DNA of 64,000 nucleotides, taken from assembly GCF_026163695.1 (NCBI RefSeq), contig NZ_JAOTID010000005.1, forward strand, positions 1-64,000, read 5' to 3'. The translations under genes were made by a program, and so were the position numbers. Position 1 is the stretch's first letter. Each line of letters starts with the position of its first letter. Positions 1 through 8,421 of the stretch are shown here, piece by piece. Below the pieces are notes generated by a model, which saw nothing but the letters and a program-made list of their open reading frames with translations, searched no databases and was not told the DNA's origin. The stretch is from Shumkonia mesophila (GTDB lineage Bacteria > Pseudomonadota > Alphaproteobacteria > Rhodospirillales > Shumkoniaceae).

Positions 1-158
1 ACGATGCGGAATTTTCCGGCGAAGGGGACCGCCGGCTTGGCCCGGTAATCGGTCAGCTGCTTGAGCCGGCTGCCCCGTCCCCCGGCCATCACGATGGCAA
101 AGGTTTGGCGCAGGGCGGTGTTCATGTCGAGGCCGAGGTCGGGCTTGGATCCAGGCAT
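1..158 (-). CDS. glgC: Glucose-1-phosphate adenylyltransferase, N-terminal part (runs off the window)
   Basis: Only the first 52 codons are present, read on the minus strand from an ATG at 158. The translation contains the nucleotide-binding signature [14 protein letters not shown] followed by [16 protein letters not shown], which is diagnostic for bacterial ADP-glucose pyrophosphorylase. The enzyme makes ADP-glucose from ATP and glucose-1-phosphate, the committed step of glycogen synthesis. It is divergent from glgA, which uses its product, with a 199-bp gap to the preferred glgA start. A second in-frame Met at residue 12 is a possible alternative start. The C-terminal regulatory domain is outside the window, so allosteric type cannot be judged. 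Confidence 0.93.
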   Translation of the reverse strand, partial: MPGSKPDLGLDMNTALRQTFAIVMAGGRGSRLKQLTDYRAKPAVPFAGKFRI

Positions 159-357
159 GACGCACTCTTTGCCGGGGAGAGCTTGCAATCGACTCTAGGA
201 TATTATGCCATGTCTTTAACGCGCGGGGAACAATCGGCGGCGGACGGCGGCGCGGCGGGAATACCCGAGCCATTCGGGGGGGGACGCAACGATCCCCCTG
301 TCTTTTTTGCCCCGCCTGGGCGATAGTGCGGCGGTCATTTCCGGCATGAATGCCATC

Positions 358-1836
358 ATGAAGATTTTATTCGTCGTCTCGGAAATCTACCCGGTCGTCA
401 AGACCGGCGGGCTGGGCGACGTCGCCGGCGCCTTGCCGGTCGCCCTCGCCGAGCTGGGCGTGGACGTGCGCGTCATGCTGCCGGCCTATCCGGCGGTGCT
501 CGACGCCGTCGAGGGGTTGGGAGAGCCGGTTTCCCTGGGCGATCCGCTGGGGGCCGGCGAGACCCGCCTGCTTCGCGGCCGGCTTCCGCAAAGCGGGGTC
601 GCCGTCTGGCTGGTCCACTGCCCGGCCCTTTACGACCGGCCGGCCGGCCCTTATCTCGACGCCATCGGTCGGGACTGGCCCGACAACCATCTGCGTTTCG
701 CGCTCCTGGCCCGCGCCGCGGCGACGGCGGCCGAGGCCGGTTCGCTGCTGGGATGGCGCCCCGACGTGGTGCACGCCCACGACTGGCACGCCGGCCTCGC
801 CCCGGCCTACCTCCACCTGCGGGCCGGCCGCCGGCCGGCCACCGTGATGACCGTCCACAACCTGGCCTTTCAGGGGAATTTCCCGGCCGCGGCGTTGGGG
901 CCGGTCGGCCTGCCGCCGGAATGCTTTTCCATCGACGGCGTCGAATTCCACAACCAGGTTTCGTTCCTCAAGGCCGGCATCCGCTACAGCGATCGGGTGA
1001 CCACGGTGAGCCCCACCTACGCGCGGGAAATCCTCACCCCCACCCTGGGATGCGGCTTCGACGGCATTCTCCGCCAGCGGGGCGCCGATCTCCGCGGCAT
1101 TCTCAACGGTATCGACTATCGGGCCTGGGACCCGGCCAGCGACCCCCTGATCGAGCGCACCTACGACGCCGGCCACCTGGCCCGCAAGGACGCCAACAAG
1201 CGGGCCGTCGCCGACCGGCTGGGATTGGCGGACGCGCCGGCGGCGCCGCTGATCGGCGTGGTCAGCCGCCTGACCGACCAGAAGGGCGTCGACCTCATCC
1301 TCGGCGCGATACCCAGCCTGCTGGCCATGGGCGCCAGGCTGGCGGTGGTGGGGTCGGGCGACGCCGTCTTCGAGGAAGGCTTCAGGGATGCCGCCACGGC
1401 ATATCCCGGCCGGGTCGGCGTGTGGACGGGCTATGACGAGCCCCTGGCCCATCTGGTCCAGGCCGGTTCCGACCTGCTGCTGGTGCCGTCGCGTTTCGAG
1501 CCGTGCGGCCTCACCCAGCTTTGCGCGCTGCGCTATGGGACCATACCGGTGGTGCGGCGCACCGGCGGGCTGGCCGACACGGTGAGCGACGCCTCGCGGG
1601 GCAAGGAAGGCACCGGCTTCATGTTCGAGGCGGCCACCTCGCTGGCACTCTCCGGCGCCGTTTCCCGGGCCCTGGCGGTCTACCGCAAGCGCCCGGCCTG
1701 GCGGGTTCTGCAACGGCGCGCCATGGAACAGGATTTCAGTTGGACCCGCGCCGCCCGCGAGTATCTCGACCTTTACGCCGAAGTGACGAAGGGCCGCGCC
1801 CGGCGGCCCGCTTCCGCAAGCCGCAAAAGAAAGTAA
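358..1836 (+). CDS. glgA: Glycogen synthase (ADP-glucose type, GT5)
   Basis: A 492-residue protein transferring glucose from ADP-glucose to a growing alpha-1,4-glucan in the cytoplasm. The N-terminus MKILFVVSEIYPVVKTGG carries the KTGGLGDV ADP-glucose-binding motif of family GT5. The C-terminal half has the glycosyltransferase signatures PSRFEPCGLTQL and RRTGGLADTV. Length fits bacterial GlgA (about 480). The frame is open further upstream (to 307, with another ATG at 346), but homologues begin at MKILF, so 358 is preferred. The tail is Arg/Lys/Ala-rich and adds about 12 residues. It is divergent from glgC, consistent with one glycogen locus. Confidence 0.95.
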   Translation: MKILFVVSEIYPVVKTGGLGDVAGALPVALAELGVDVRVMLPAYPAVLDAVEGLGEPVSLGDPLGAGETRLLRGRLPQSGVAVWLVHCPALYDRPAGPYLDAIGRDWPDNHLRFALLARAAATAAEAGSLLGWRPDVVHAHDWHAGLAPAYLHLRAGRRPATVMTVHNLAFQGNFPAAALGPVGLPPECFSIDGVEFHNQVSFLKAGIRYSDRVTTVSPTYAREILTPTLGCGFDGILRQRGADLRGILNGIDYRAWDPASDPLIERTYDAGHLARKDANKRAVADRLGLADAPAAPLIGVVSRLTDQKGVDLILGAIPSLLAMGARLAVVGSGDAVFEEGFRDAATAYPGRVGVWTGYDEPLAHLVQAGSDLLLVPSRFEPCGLTQLCALRYGTIPVVRRTGGLADTVSDASRGKEGTGFMFEAATSLALSGAVSRALAVYRKRPAWRVLQRRAMEQDFSWTRAAREYLDLYAEVTKGRARRPASASRKRK

Positions 1837-2232
1837 TCGCCGGCAGGCGTGTCCGGCGAGGCGGGGCGAATCGGGCTCCCGGCCTGCCGCCGGCCCTAAG
1901 CCGGCGGCGGCCGCAAATTCCGCAACATCTCCATGGATTGCCAAGGCAACGGGAAGCATTGGCGGCAACAGGCGTGTCTGTATTTAGGCTATGGACAGAA
2001 GTTATTTCATTTTTTTGCCGATAAATGTATATGTAATAGAATAAAGTTCCACAATCATAGGGTAGTTTTGTTTTTACTAAAATTTTATTAAAGTTCTATA
2101 TTTTTGAATTACTGATTCGATGCTCAAAAAGAAAGGCTGTCGGCATCCCCGGCCGGTCTTAAAAAGCCTTCGGCAGTTCACCAGTTATCTTAGGGGGTAG
2201 GCGGATTGCGCCTTGTGGTTGCGAGGGAACAT
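1837..2232. other. 396-bp intergenic region with an AT-rich promoter tract
   Basis: The first part holds a GC-rich hairpin (GCCGCCGGC 1886-1894 with GCCGGCGGC 1900-1908) without a T-run, so it is at best a weak end for glgA. From about 1981 to 2115 the sequence turns strikingly AT-rich against a very GC-rich background. It contains several sigma-70-like pairs reading toward the histidine kinase, for example TTGCCG (2015) with TAGAAT (2037), and TTTACT (2073) with TATATT (2097). No ORF is supported here. The tract is best read as the promoter/regulatory region of the kinase at 2233. Confidence 0.55.
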
Positions 2233-3432
2233 ATGCCGAGGAAGCGAAAGTCGACACCCATTCTGCCGCAATGGATTTTTCGGGGCGCGCTCGACAATGC
2301 CAAGGACGTCATTCTCGTCACCGAGGCGGAGCCGCTGGACGAACCGGGGCCGAAAATCGTCTACGCCAACCAGGCGTTCTACGAGCTGACCGGGTTCACG
2401 CCCGAGGAAACCATCGGCAACGATCCCCGCATGCTGCAGGGCGAGGATACCGACCGCGCCACCTTGGATCGCGTCCGGGCCGCGCTGAAGGCGCATGAAC
2501 CCGTCCGCGTCGAGGTGGTCAACTACACGAAATCCGGCCAATCCTACTGGCTGGACATGATCATCGTGCCCTTGCGCGATCCCCACGGCAAGGTCACGCA
2601 TTTCGCCGCCATCGAGCGCGACATCACCGCCGTCAAGAGCCTCGAGCGGGATCTCATGCGCCGGCACGAGACGGCGACCGGCGAGGTTCAGCGCCTGGCC
2701 AAGGCCAACGACGTCATCGAGGCGTCGCGCCGGCAGCTTTGCGAACTCGACGCCGAAAACAACCGGCTGCTATCGATCATCGGCCACGATCTCAGGAATG
2801 CGTTCACCGCCATCATCGGATTCACCTCGCTGCTCGAGGGCCGGCTGCCGGACCTCTCCACGGCCCAGGTCGCCAACGAGGTGACGCGCATTCATCGGGT
2901 GGTGAAGGATTCCCACCGGATGTTGGAAAACCTGCTCGCCTATTCGCTGATGCAGCGGGAAACGCCGGAAGCCAAGCTGCAACCGGTTTCCCTCTCCCCC
3001 CTGGTCGAGAGGGTCTTGGGCGTCCTCGAAGAGCGGGCCGCGCGCAAGGGAATCATGCTGGAACCGCTGGCTTCCGAACATCTGGTCGTCGCCGACGAAC
3101 GCATGTTGGAGGTGGTCATCCGCAACCTGGTCGAGAACGCCATCAAATTCTCCCACGCGGGCGGGCGGGTTCGCATCCTGGGCCGCGACGTCGACGGCCG
3201 CAGCCGGATCGGCGTCAGCGATTCCGGTATCGGCATGAGCGAGGCCCAGGTCCGCTCGATCCTCGATCACCAACGGGTCAAGCCGCAGCGCGGCACCGCC
3301 GAAGAGAAGGGAACCGGCTTCGGCCTGATCCTCTGCGGACAGTTGATTCGCAAGATGGGCGGCCAATTGTCCGTGCGGAGCGAATTGGGAAAAGGCTCCA
3401 CCTTCGAACTGGTTCTCGATCGCGTCCCTTGA
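2233..3432 (+). CDS. PAS/LOV-like sensor histidine kinase
   Basis: A 399-residue soluble kinase if started at 2233; an in-frame ATG at 2206 would add nine residues. The N-terminal PAS domain (about 20-135) is LOV-like: it keeps ELTGF, MLQG and the following EDTD, but the position of the photoactive Cys in GRNCRFLQ is Pro (GNDPRMLQG, about 62-70), so classical flavin-adduct photochemistry is not expected. A short coiled linker leads to a HisKA domain with the phospho-acceptor His in IGHDLRN (about 185), then HATPase_c with N box NLVENAIKF, DSGIGMS and GTGFGL. There is no membrane segment and no receiver domain, and no response regulator lies next to it. Its signal is unknown. Confidence 0.88.
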   Translation: MPRKRKSTPILPQWIFRGALDNAKDVILVTEAEPLDEPGPKIVYANQAFYELTGFTPEETIGNDPRMLQGEDTDRATLDRVRAALKAHEPVRVEVVNYTKSGQSYWLDMIIVPLRDPHGKVTHFAAIERDITAVKSLERDLMRRHETATGEVQRLAKANDVIEASRRQLCELDAENNRLLSIIGHDLRNAFTAIIGFTSLLEGRLPDLSTAQVANEVTRIHRVVKDSHRMLENLLAYSLMQRETPEAKLQPVSLSPLVERVLGVLEERAARKGIMLEPLASEHLVVADERMLEVVIRNLVENAIKFSHAGGRVRILGRDVDGRSRIGVSDSGIGMSEAQVRSILDHQRVKPQRGTAEEKGTGFGLILCGQLIRKMGGQLSVRSELGKGSTFELVLDRVP

Positions 3433-3456
3433 GGTGAATGGCCGAGCCGCCGCCCG

Positions 3457-5181
3457 TCACGCCGCGCGCAGGTTGGCGAGGAACTTGTCGACCTCGGCGC
3501 GCAGCGTTTCCGATTGCTCCGACAGTTCGCCGGCCGCCCGGTTGATCTGCTCGGCTGCCGTGCCGGTCTCGTTGGCCGCCTGGCTGACGCCGCCGATGTT
3601 GGAACTGACCTCCTGGGTACCGGCCGACGCCTGCTCGACGTTGCGCGCGATCTCCTGGGTGGCGGCGCCCTGTTCCTCGACCGCCGAGGCCACCCCCGAG
3701 TTGACTTCGTTGATCTTGGAGATGGTGCGCGTGATCGATTCGATGGCGCCCACCGCTTCCTGGGTCGCCGCCTGGATGCCGGCGATCTGCGCCCCGATCT
3801 CGTCGGTCGCCTTGGCCGTCTGGTTGGCCAGGTTCTTGACCTCGGAAGCGACCACGGCGAAGCCCTTGCCGGCGTCGCCCGCTCTGGCCGCCTCGATGGT
3901 GGCGTTCAAGGCCAGCAGGTTGGTCTGCTCGGCGATGTCGGTGATCAGGGCCACCACTTCGCCGATCTTGTTGGCAGCCTGGGCCAGCCCTTGCACCTTG
4001 ACGTTGGTCTGCTCGGCCTCGCTCACCGCGGCCGAGGCGATCTGGGAAGCCTGCGTCACCTGGCGGCCGATCTCGGCGATCGAGGAGGACAGTTCCTCGG
4101 CGGCGGAAGCCACCGTCTCGACGTTGGCCGAGGCCTGCTCCGAGGCCGCGGCCACGGCAGAGGCCTGGCGCGTCGTCTCTTCGGCCGTCGCGCTCATCGC
4201 CTCGGAAGAGGACTGCATCTCGGTCGCCGCCGTCGCCACCGACTTCACGGCTTCCGTCGAGGTGGCGTCGAAAGCCTGGCACAATGCCTCGATGCGCTTG
4301 GTTCTGGCAGCCCTCTCTTCCTGCTCGCGCCGCTGCTCCTCGGCCAGGCGGTCGGCCTCGATCATGCCTTCCTTGAAGACCTGCACCGCGTTGGCCATCT
4401 CGCCCACCTCGTCCTTGCGGCCCACGGCCGGGATCTCCGCCGTCTTGTCGCCGCCGGCGAGCCGCAGCATGGAACGCGTCATGGCGGTGATCGGCTTGGC
4501 GATGCTGCGGCCCAGCACGACCTGAATGATCATGAGCACAGTGGTGACGATAAGGAACGCGATGCCCGATCCGACGCGCGACACGTCGGCGGTATGCCGC
4601 GCGTCCTCGCCGGCCTTCGCCGCTTCCTTTTGGAACAGCGTTTCCAGGTTGCCGAGGTCGCGCCGGAGCGCGGCGACCTTTTCCTTGATGAGGGCGTCCA
4701 CCCGCTCCAGTTCCTTGCGGTCGCCCCCCATTTCCACGGCCAACGGCAGATCGACCTGAATGGCCAGCGCCAGGGCGTCGTTCTGTTCGCCGATGCTGGA
4801 CGCCAACCGCCGCTGCTCCTCCGTGGTGGCTGCCGTCGCCAGCCTGGCCGAGGTCTTGTTCAGGTGCATGATGTCCAGGTTGATTTGGTCCAGGACCTTG
4901 GGATTGATCTTGGCCGACACGCTGTTGAACAGGATATCGCCGACGGCGATGTCGACGTTCAATTGCTTGATCAGCATGTCCTTGGCGACAAGGATGTCGG
5001 CGTGCCGCTCCTCGCTCTGCCCCGTGGCGTCGACGATCCAGGTGGTGGTCAGCAGGCTCGCCCCGCTGAGCGAAGCCAGAGCCAGCATCGAGAAGAACCC
5101 TACCGCATAGATCTTGCGCGTAAGGGTCCAGCGAAACGACAGGCGACGCGGTTTGGCGGATCGGGAGTGGGCGGCGGTCAT
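3457..5181 (-). CDS. Methyl-accepting chemotaxis protein
   Basis: A 574-residue transmembrane chemoreceptor. It has a short basic cytoplasmic N-terminus, TM1 at about 28-50, a periplasmic sensor segment of about 150 residues that is largely helical (four-helix-bundle-like), and TM2 at about 203-224. A HAMP domain follows (about 225-290), then a long MCP signalling coiled coil whose hairpin tip contains the highly conserved stretch around [16 protein letters not shown]. It relays ligand binding to CheA/CheW. No che genes are nearby, so it is an orphan receptor. It converges on the upstream kinase with only 24 bp between them. The C-terminus lacks a CheR-tethering pentapeptide. Confidence 0.95.
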   Translation of the reverse strand: MTAAHSRSAKPRRLSFRWTLTRKIYAVGFFSMLALASLSGASLLTTTWIVDATGQSEERHADILVAKDMLIKQLNVDIAVGDILFNSVSAKINPKVLDQINLDIMHLNKTSARLATAATTEEQRRLASSIGEQNDALALAIQVDLPLAVEMGGDRKELERVDALIKEKVAALRRDLGNLETLFQKEAAKAGEDARHTADVSRVGSGIAFLIVTTVLMIIQVVLGRSIAKPITAMTRSMLRLAGGDKTAEIPAVGRKDEVGEMANAVQVFKEGMIEADRLAEEQRREQEERAARTKRIEALCQAFDATSTEAVKSVATAATEMQSSSEAMSATAEETTRQASAVAAASEQASANVETVASAAEELSSSIAEIGRQVTQASQIASAAVSEAEQTNVKVQGLAQAANKIGEVVALITDIAEQTNLLALNATIEAARAGDAGKGFAVVASEVKNLANQTAKATDEIGAQIAGIQAATQEAVGAIESITRTISKINEVNSGVASAVEEQGAATQEIARNVEQASAGTQEVSSNIGGVSQAANETGTAAEQINRAAGELSEQSETLRAEVDKFLANLRAA

Positions 5182-5549
5182 GCCTGAAGGCTCCTTTGTT
5201 TCGTCGCGTGGCGGGAGGGCGAAGACGGCAAGTCCCGTATGAATCCCCCAGGGACTTCACCCCAGCAACGTAACGAATGGTTGTGTCAGGAGTTTTGCAT
5301 ATCCACGGGAAGTTTTTTCAACCGGTAACACCTGTGGCAAATCCGCGGGAGGCGGGACCCGCTTGAAAATCGCCGCCGCCGGACCCAGATTTTTTTCCGC
5401 GCCACGCCGGAGGGCGCAGCCCGTTCCCGCGCGGGGGCGGGGCGCCGGACGTCGGAAGCGCAGCGGTTTCCTGTGGATACCTTGGACTGCTTTGCCCGGC
5501 CGTGGAGCCGGGTTTCGTATGGATCGCCATCCTATGGAAGGAAGGAAGA
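5182..5549. other. 368-bp intergenic region between the divergent chemoreceptor and cold-shock genes
   Basis: Contains the promoters of both flanking genes. The part nearest the cold-shock gene probably is a long 5' leader, as is usual for csp genes. It includes a hairpin CCCGGC (5495-5500) / GCCGGG (5507-5512) followed by TTT, about 35 bases before the start codon, which could act in thermosensing or attenuation. ORFs that cross the region look like frame shadows in GC-rich DNA. No protein gene is supported. Confidence 0.45.
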
Positions 5550-5759
5550 ATGGCTAAAGGCACCGTCAAGTGGTTCGATACCAAAAAGGGCTATGGGTTC
5601 ATCGTGCCGGATGACGGCACGGAGGATGCCTTCGTGCACATTTCCGCGCTGGAACGCGCCGGCCTGCCCGGCCTTACCGAGGGCCAGCCGGTGGAATTCG
5701 AACTGGCGCGCGGCCGGAACGGCAAAATGGCGGCGCAGAACATCCGCGTCGCCGGCTGA
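5550..5759 (+). CDS. Cold-shock protein, CspA family
   Basis: A 69-residue single-domain OB-fold nucleic-acid chaperone. [18 protein letters not shown] contains RNP1 (KGYGFI) and the protein carries RNP2 as VFVHI-type DAFVHISAL. Length is exactly that of the family. The start at 5550 is fixed by homology and by the purine-rich GGAAGGAAGA directly upstream. An in-frame ATG at 5502 would add 16 non-homologous residues. A strong terminator follows at 5809-5843, so it is probably monocistronic. The acidic stretch PDDGTEDAF is typical of alphaproteobacterial paralogues. Confidence 0.94.
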   Translation: MAKGTVKWFDTKKGYGFIVPDDGTEDAFVHISALERAGLPGLTEGQPVEFELARGRNGKMAAQNIRVAG

Positions 5760-5808
5760 AGGCGATGCCGGCGGCGCCCGCGCGGCGCGGCCCATCGCGA
5801 TGCCCTCG

Positions 5809-5843
5809 AAGCTCCCGGCGGCCGGACGGTCCCGGGAGCTTTT
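5809..5843 (+). terminator. Rho-independent terminator after the cold-shock gene
   Basis: Perfect 10-bp stem AAGCTCCCGG (5809-5818) / CCGGGAGCTT (5832-5841) with a 13-base loop and a short T-run. It lies 50 bases after the cold-shock stop codon. Confidence 0.75.
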
Positions 5844-5902
5844 GCGTTGCGCCGCTTGTGCCGGCTGCCGGCAAGCCGGTATGATCCCGACCAGCGGTTG
5901 AT

Positions 5903-7093
5903 ATGCGGAGCCCACGCGGAATGGCGGTTGCAATGGCCAGCGAGAAACGACAGACCCACTACGCGCCCCCGGAGCGGGCCTCCGAGGAGATGCTGCGCCG
6001 GCAGGAGCGGCTGGTCTGGGAGGCGCCGTTGCTGGCCGTCACCCTGGACAATCTTCAGGAAATCGTCCTCGTCCTCAATCCCGAACGGCAGATCGTCTTC
6101 GCCAACCGGCGGTTCCGGGAGTTCGCCGGGACGGGCGATTCCTCGCGCCTGTGCGGCCTGAGGCCGGGCGAGGCGCTGGGCTGCGTCTATGCCCTGGCCG
6201 AGGAAACGCCGGCAGGCTGCGGCACCTCGAAGTTCTGCCGGACCTGCGGTGCGGTGAACGCGATCCTGAACAGCCAATCCGACAGCATGGACGTCCAGGA
6301 ATGCAGCATCATCCGCCGGGACCACGCGGATGCCCTCAACCTAAGGGTGAGGACCAGCCGCGTGCTGCTGGGCGACGACATCTTCACGCTGTTTGCCGTC
6401 GAGAACATCAGCCACGAAAAGCGGCGCGAGGAACTGGAGCGGATCTTCTTCCACGACATCCTCAATACCGCCGGAGCGGTGCGCGGGCTGGCCGACGTTC
6501 TTGAACTGGCGCCGCCCGAGAAGCAAAGCGAATTCCGCCACCGCATCTCGCTCGGCGCCACCCGGCTGGTCGACGAAATCAACAGCCACCGGCTGATCGC
6601 GGCGGCCGAACGGGACGAACTGGCCTGCATGCCGGTCGCGGTGGCGGCGGCCGATTTCCTGCGCGAGATCCTTTTCCTGTTCGAGGAGCATCCGAGCGCC
6701 CGCGGGCGCAACCTCGTGCTGGCCGAGGGCGGCGAGGATTGCGTATTGGAAACCGATCGCGGCCTGCTGTCGCGGGTCATCGTCAACATGGTCCGCAACG
6801 CGCTCGAGGCGACGGCGGCCGGCGGTACGGTGAGGGTCGGCTGCGACCGCGAAGCCGGCGGTGTCCGCTTCGCGGTCCATAACGCCGGAGCGATGTCCCG
6901 CGACGTCGCACTCCAGGTCTTCCGCCGGTCCTTCTCCACCAAGGGCAAGGGACGCGGCCTCGGCACCTACAGCATGCGCCTGATTGGTGAGCGCTACCTC
7001 AAGGGCCGCGTCTTCTTCACGTCCGACGCGGCCGAAGGGACGGCCTTCTTCGCGGTGTTCCCGGCTCGCCTGGACGGCGGGAAGAACCACTAG
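5903..7093 (+). CDS. PAS sensor histidine kinase with a cysteine cluster
   Basis: A 396-residue soluble kinase (ATGs at 5921 and 5933 are alternative starts). A PAS-like domain (about 45-150) holds an unusual cysteine set: Cys94, Cys106, Cys112, Cys115 and Cys134, including GCGTSKFCRTCGAVNA. The spacing suits a metal or Fe-S site or a redox switch. The dimerisation helix has the candidate phospho-His in FFHDILNTAGAV, and the catalytic domain has N box NMVRNALEA and G box GKGRGLGTYS. No transmembrane segment is present. It is followed after 13 bases by the ybaK-like gene, so the two may be co-transcribed. No partner response regulator is adjacent. Confidence 0.82.
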   Translation: MRSPRGMAVAMASEKRQTHYAPPERASEEMLRRQERLVWEAPLLAVTLDNLQEIVLVLNPERQIVFANRRFREFAGTGDSSRLCGLRPGEALGCVYALAEETPAGCGTSKFCRTCGAVNAILNSQSDSMDVQECSIIRRDHADALNLRVRTSRVLLGDDIFTLFAVENISHEKRREELERIFFHDILNTAGAVRGLADVLELAPPEKQSEFRHRISLGATRLVDEINSHRLIAAAERDELACMPVAVAAADFLREILFLFEEHPSARGRNLVLAEGGEDCVLETDRGLLSRVIVNMVRNALEATAAGGTVRVGCDREAGGVRFAVHNAGAMSRDVALQVFRRSFSTKGKGRGLGTYSMRLIGERYLKGRVFFTSDAAEGTAFFAVFPARLDGGKNH

Positions 7094-7106
7094 AGGGGGG
7101 CGCGCC

Positions 7107-7586
7107 ATGACACCGGCGGTCACCTTGGCCGAAAAGGCCGGCATCCGCTTCGCCTTGCATCGGTACGAGCACGATCCCGACGCCCCTTCCTACGGCGCCG
7201 AGGCGGCGGAGAAACTGAACCTGCCGCCGGAGCGCGTGTTCAAGACCCTGGTCGCCTCCACCATGGTGGCGGGGCGCGACACCCTGGCGGTCGCCGTGGT
7301 GCCGGTCGGCGGCCAGCTCGACCTCAAGCGGTTGGCCGCCGCGCTGGGCGGCAAGAAGGCGGCAATGGCCGACGTCGCCGAGGCCCAACGAATCACCGGC
7401 TATCTGGTCGGCGGCATCAGTCCGCTCGGCCAGAAGCGGCGGCTGCCCACCGTGCTCGACCACTCGGTCAGCCGCTTTCCGACGGTGTTCGTCAGCGCCG
7501 GCCGGCGCGGCCTCGAAATCGAGCTGGCACCGGCCGATTTGCAGCGGCTGACCGGCGCCACCCTGGCGGCCATCGCCGCCGAATAG
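7107..7586 (+). CDS. ybaK: YbaK/EbsC family Cys-tRNA(Pro) deacylase
   Basis: A 159-residue YbaK/ProX-superfamily protein. In characterised members it hydrolyses mischarged Cys-tRNA(Pro) in trans after ProRS error. Visible family features are the N-terminal FALHRYEHDP, the motif ERVFKTLVA, the catalytic-region lysine/glycine segment LGGKKAAMAD, and GYLVGGISPLGQKR near the active site. Start at 7107 is supported by the GAGGGGGG purine run just upstream. It lies directly downstream of the cysteine-rich kinase and converges on the FGE-like gene. Length equals the family norm. Confidence 0.92.
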   Translation: MTPAVTLAEKAGIRFALHRYEHDPDAPSYGAEAAEKLNLPPERVFKTLVASTMVAGRDTLAVAVVPVGGQLDLKRLAAALGGKKAAMADVAEAQRITGYLVGGISPLGQKRRLPTVLDHSVSRFPTVFVSAGRRGLEIELAPADLQRLTGATLAAIAAE

Positions 7587-7607
7587 CGGAACCGCAAGCC
7601 GGGAAAG

Positions 7608-8420
7608 TCAGTCGAGGGGCCGCGCCACCCGGAAGCCGAACAGGTCGAACCGCGAGCCCGTGCCCTCGCCGTCGCGGCTGGCGCTTCGCACATGGTTGGC
7701 GTCGAAATACCAGGCGCCGCCGCGCAGCACGCGGTGCCACCAGGCCTTGCTCATCCACACCGATCCATCCGTCGGCGCCCCCTCGTAATTGTCGTGCCAA
7801 GCGTCCTCGGTCCATTCCCAGGCGTTGCCGATCATGTCGTGCAGGCCGAACGCGTTGGCCGGATAGCTGCCCACGGGGACGGTGCCGTCCGGACTGTCGT
7901 ATTTCGCGTTCGCGGGGTCGATCTCGTCTCCCCACGGGTAGCGCGTCAGGCTTCGCCCCCGCGCCGCGTATTCCCATTCCGCTTCGCTCAGCAGCCGATA
8001 GGGCCGCCCCGTCCGTTGGCCAAGCCATAGCAAATAGGCCTTGGCGTCATCCCAGCTCACGTTGATCACCGGGCGGCGGTCGCGCCCCCAGCCGGCGTCA
8101 TCCGGGCTGTATCCATTGCAGCCCTCCGCCGCCACGCACGCATTCCACTCGGCGAACGTCACCTCGAACTTTCCCACCGCGAAGGGCCTGGCGATCACCA
8201 CCCGATGGACCGGCGCTTCCAGCGGGGGGCCGCTGCCGTCGATGTCGCCCATGATGAACGAGCCCGCCGGGACCACCACCATCTCGGGGCATTCGGGGCA
8301 ATCCTTGAAAACGGTCCCGGGCCGGCGAGGCCCCTGTGGATCGGTCGTCTCTGCCGGCGCCGCGCCGGCCGAGAGGGCGGCGAGGACGGCGATGGCGGCG
8401 AGGGTCGGAAAGCGCTTCAT
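7608..8420 (-). CDS. Formylglycine-generating-enzyme (SUMF1)-like secreted protein
   Basis: A 270-residue protein with a cleavable signal peptide (MKRFPTLAAIAVLAALSAGA, cleavage near PAETT), so it acts in the periplasm. The rest is an FGE-sulfatase domain: MVVVPAGSFIMGD, the repeated RPVINVSWDDA, YRLLSEAEWEYAARG, NAFGLHDMIGNAWEW and a C-terminal GGAWYF...RSASRDG block. Many proteins with this fold are not true formylglycine enzymes. No sulfatase is nearby and the paired active-site Cys of aerobic FGE is not obvious, so a structural or ligand-binding role is possible. It starts one base after the MoxR stop codon, so it is probably the last gene of the DUF58-DUF4129-MoxR operon. Confidence 0.85.
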   Translation of the reverse strand: MKRFPTLAAIAVLAALSAGAAPAETTDPQGPRRPGTVFKDCPECPEMVVVPAGSFIMGDIDGSGPPLEAPVHRVVIARPFAVGKFEVTFAEWNACVAAEGCNGYSPDDAGWGRDRRPVINVSWDDAKAYLLWLGQRTGRPYRLLSEAEWEYAARGRSLTRYPWGDEIDPANAKYDSPDGTVPVGSYPANAFGLHDMIGNAWEWTEDAWHDNYEGAPTDGSVWMSKAWWHRVLRGGAWYFDANHVRSASRDGEGTGSRFDLFGFRVARPLD

Positions 8421-8421
8421 G

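Noticed and set aside
1886-1908. GC hairpin after glgA as a terminator
   Set aside because: Perfect stem but no T-run, so only recorded in the intergenic description.
367-1968. 533-codon minus-strand ORF across glgA
   Set aside because: Low-complexity Gly/Arg/Ala-rich shadow of a well-supported glycogen synthase gene in GC-rich DNA.
3278-5260. 660-codon minus-strand ORF over the chemoreceptor
   Set aside because: Out-of-frame shadow; the chemoreceptor frame has full domain support.
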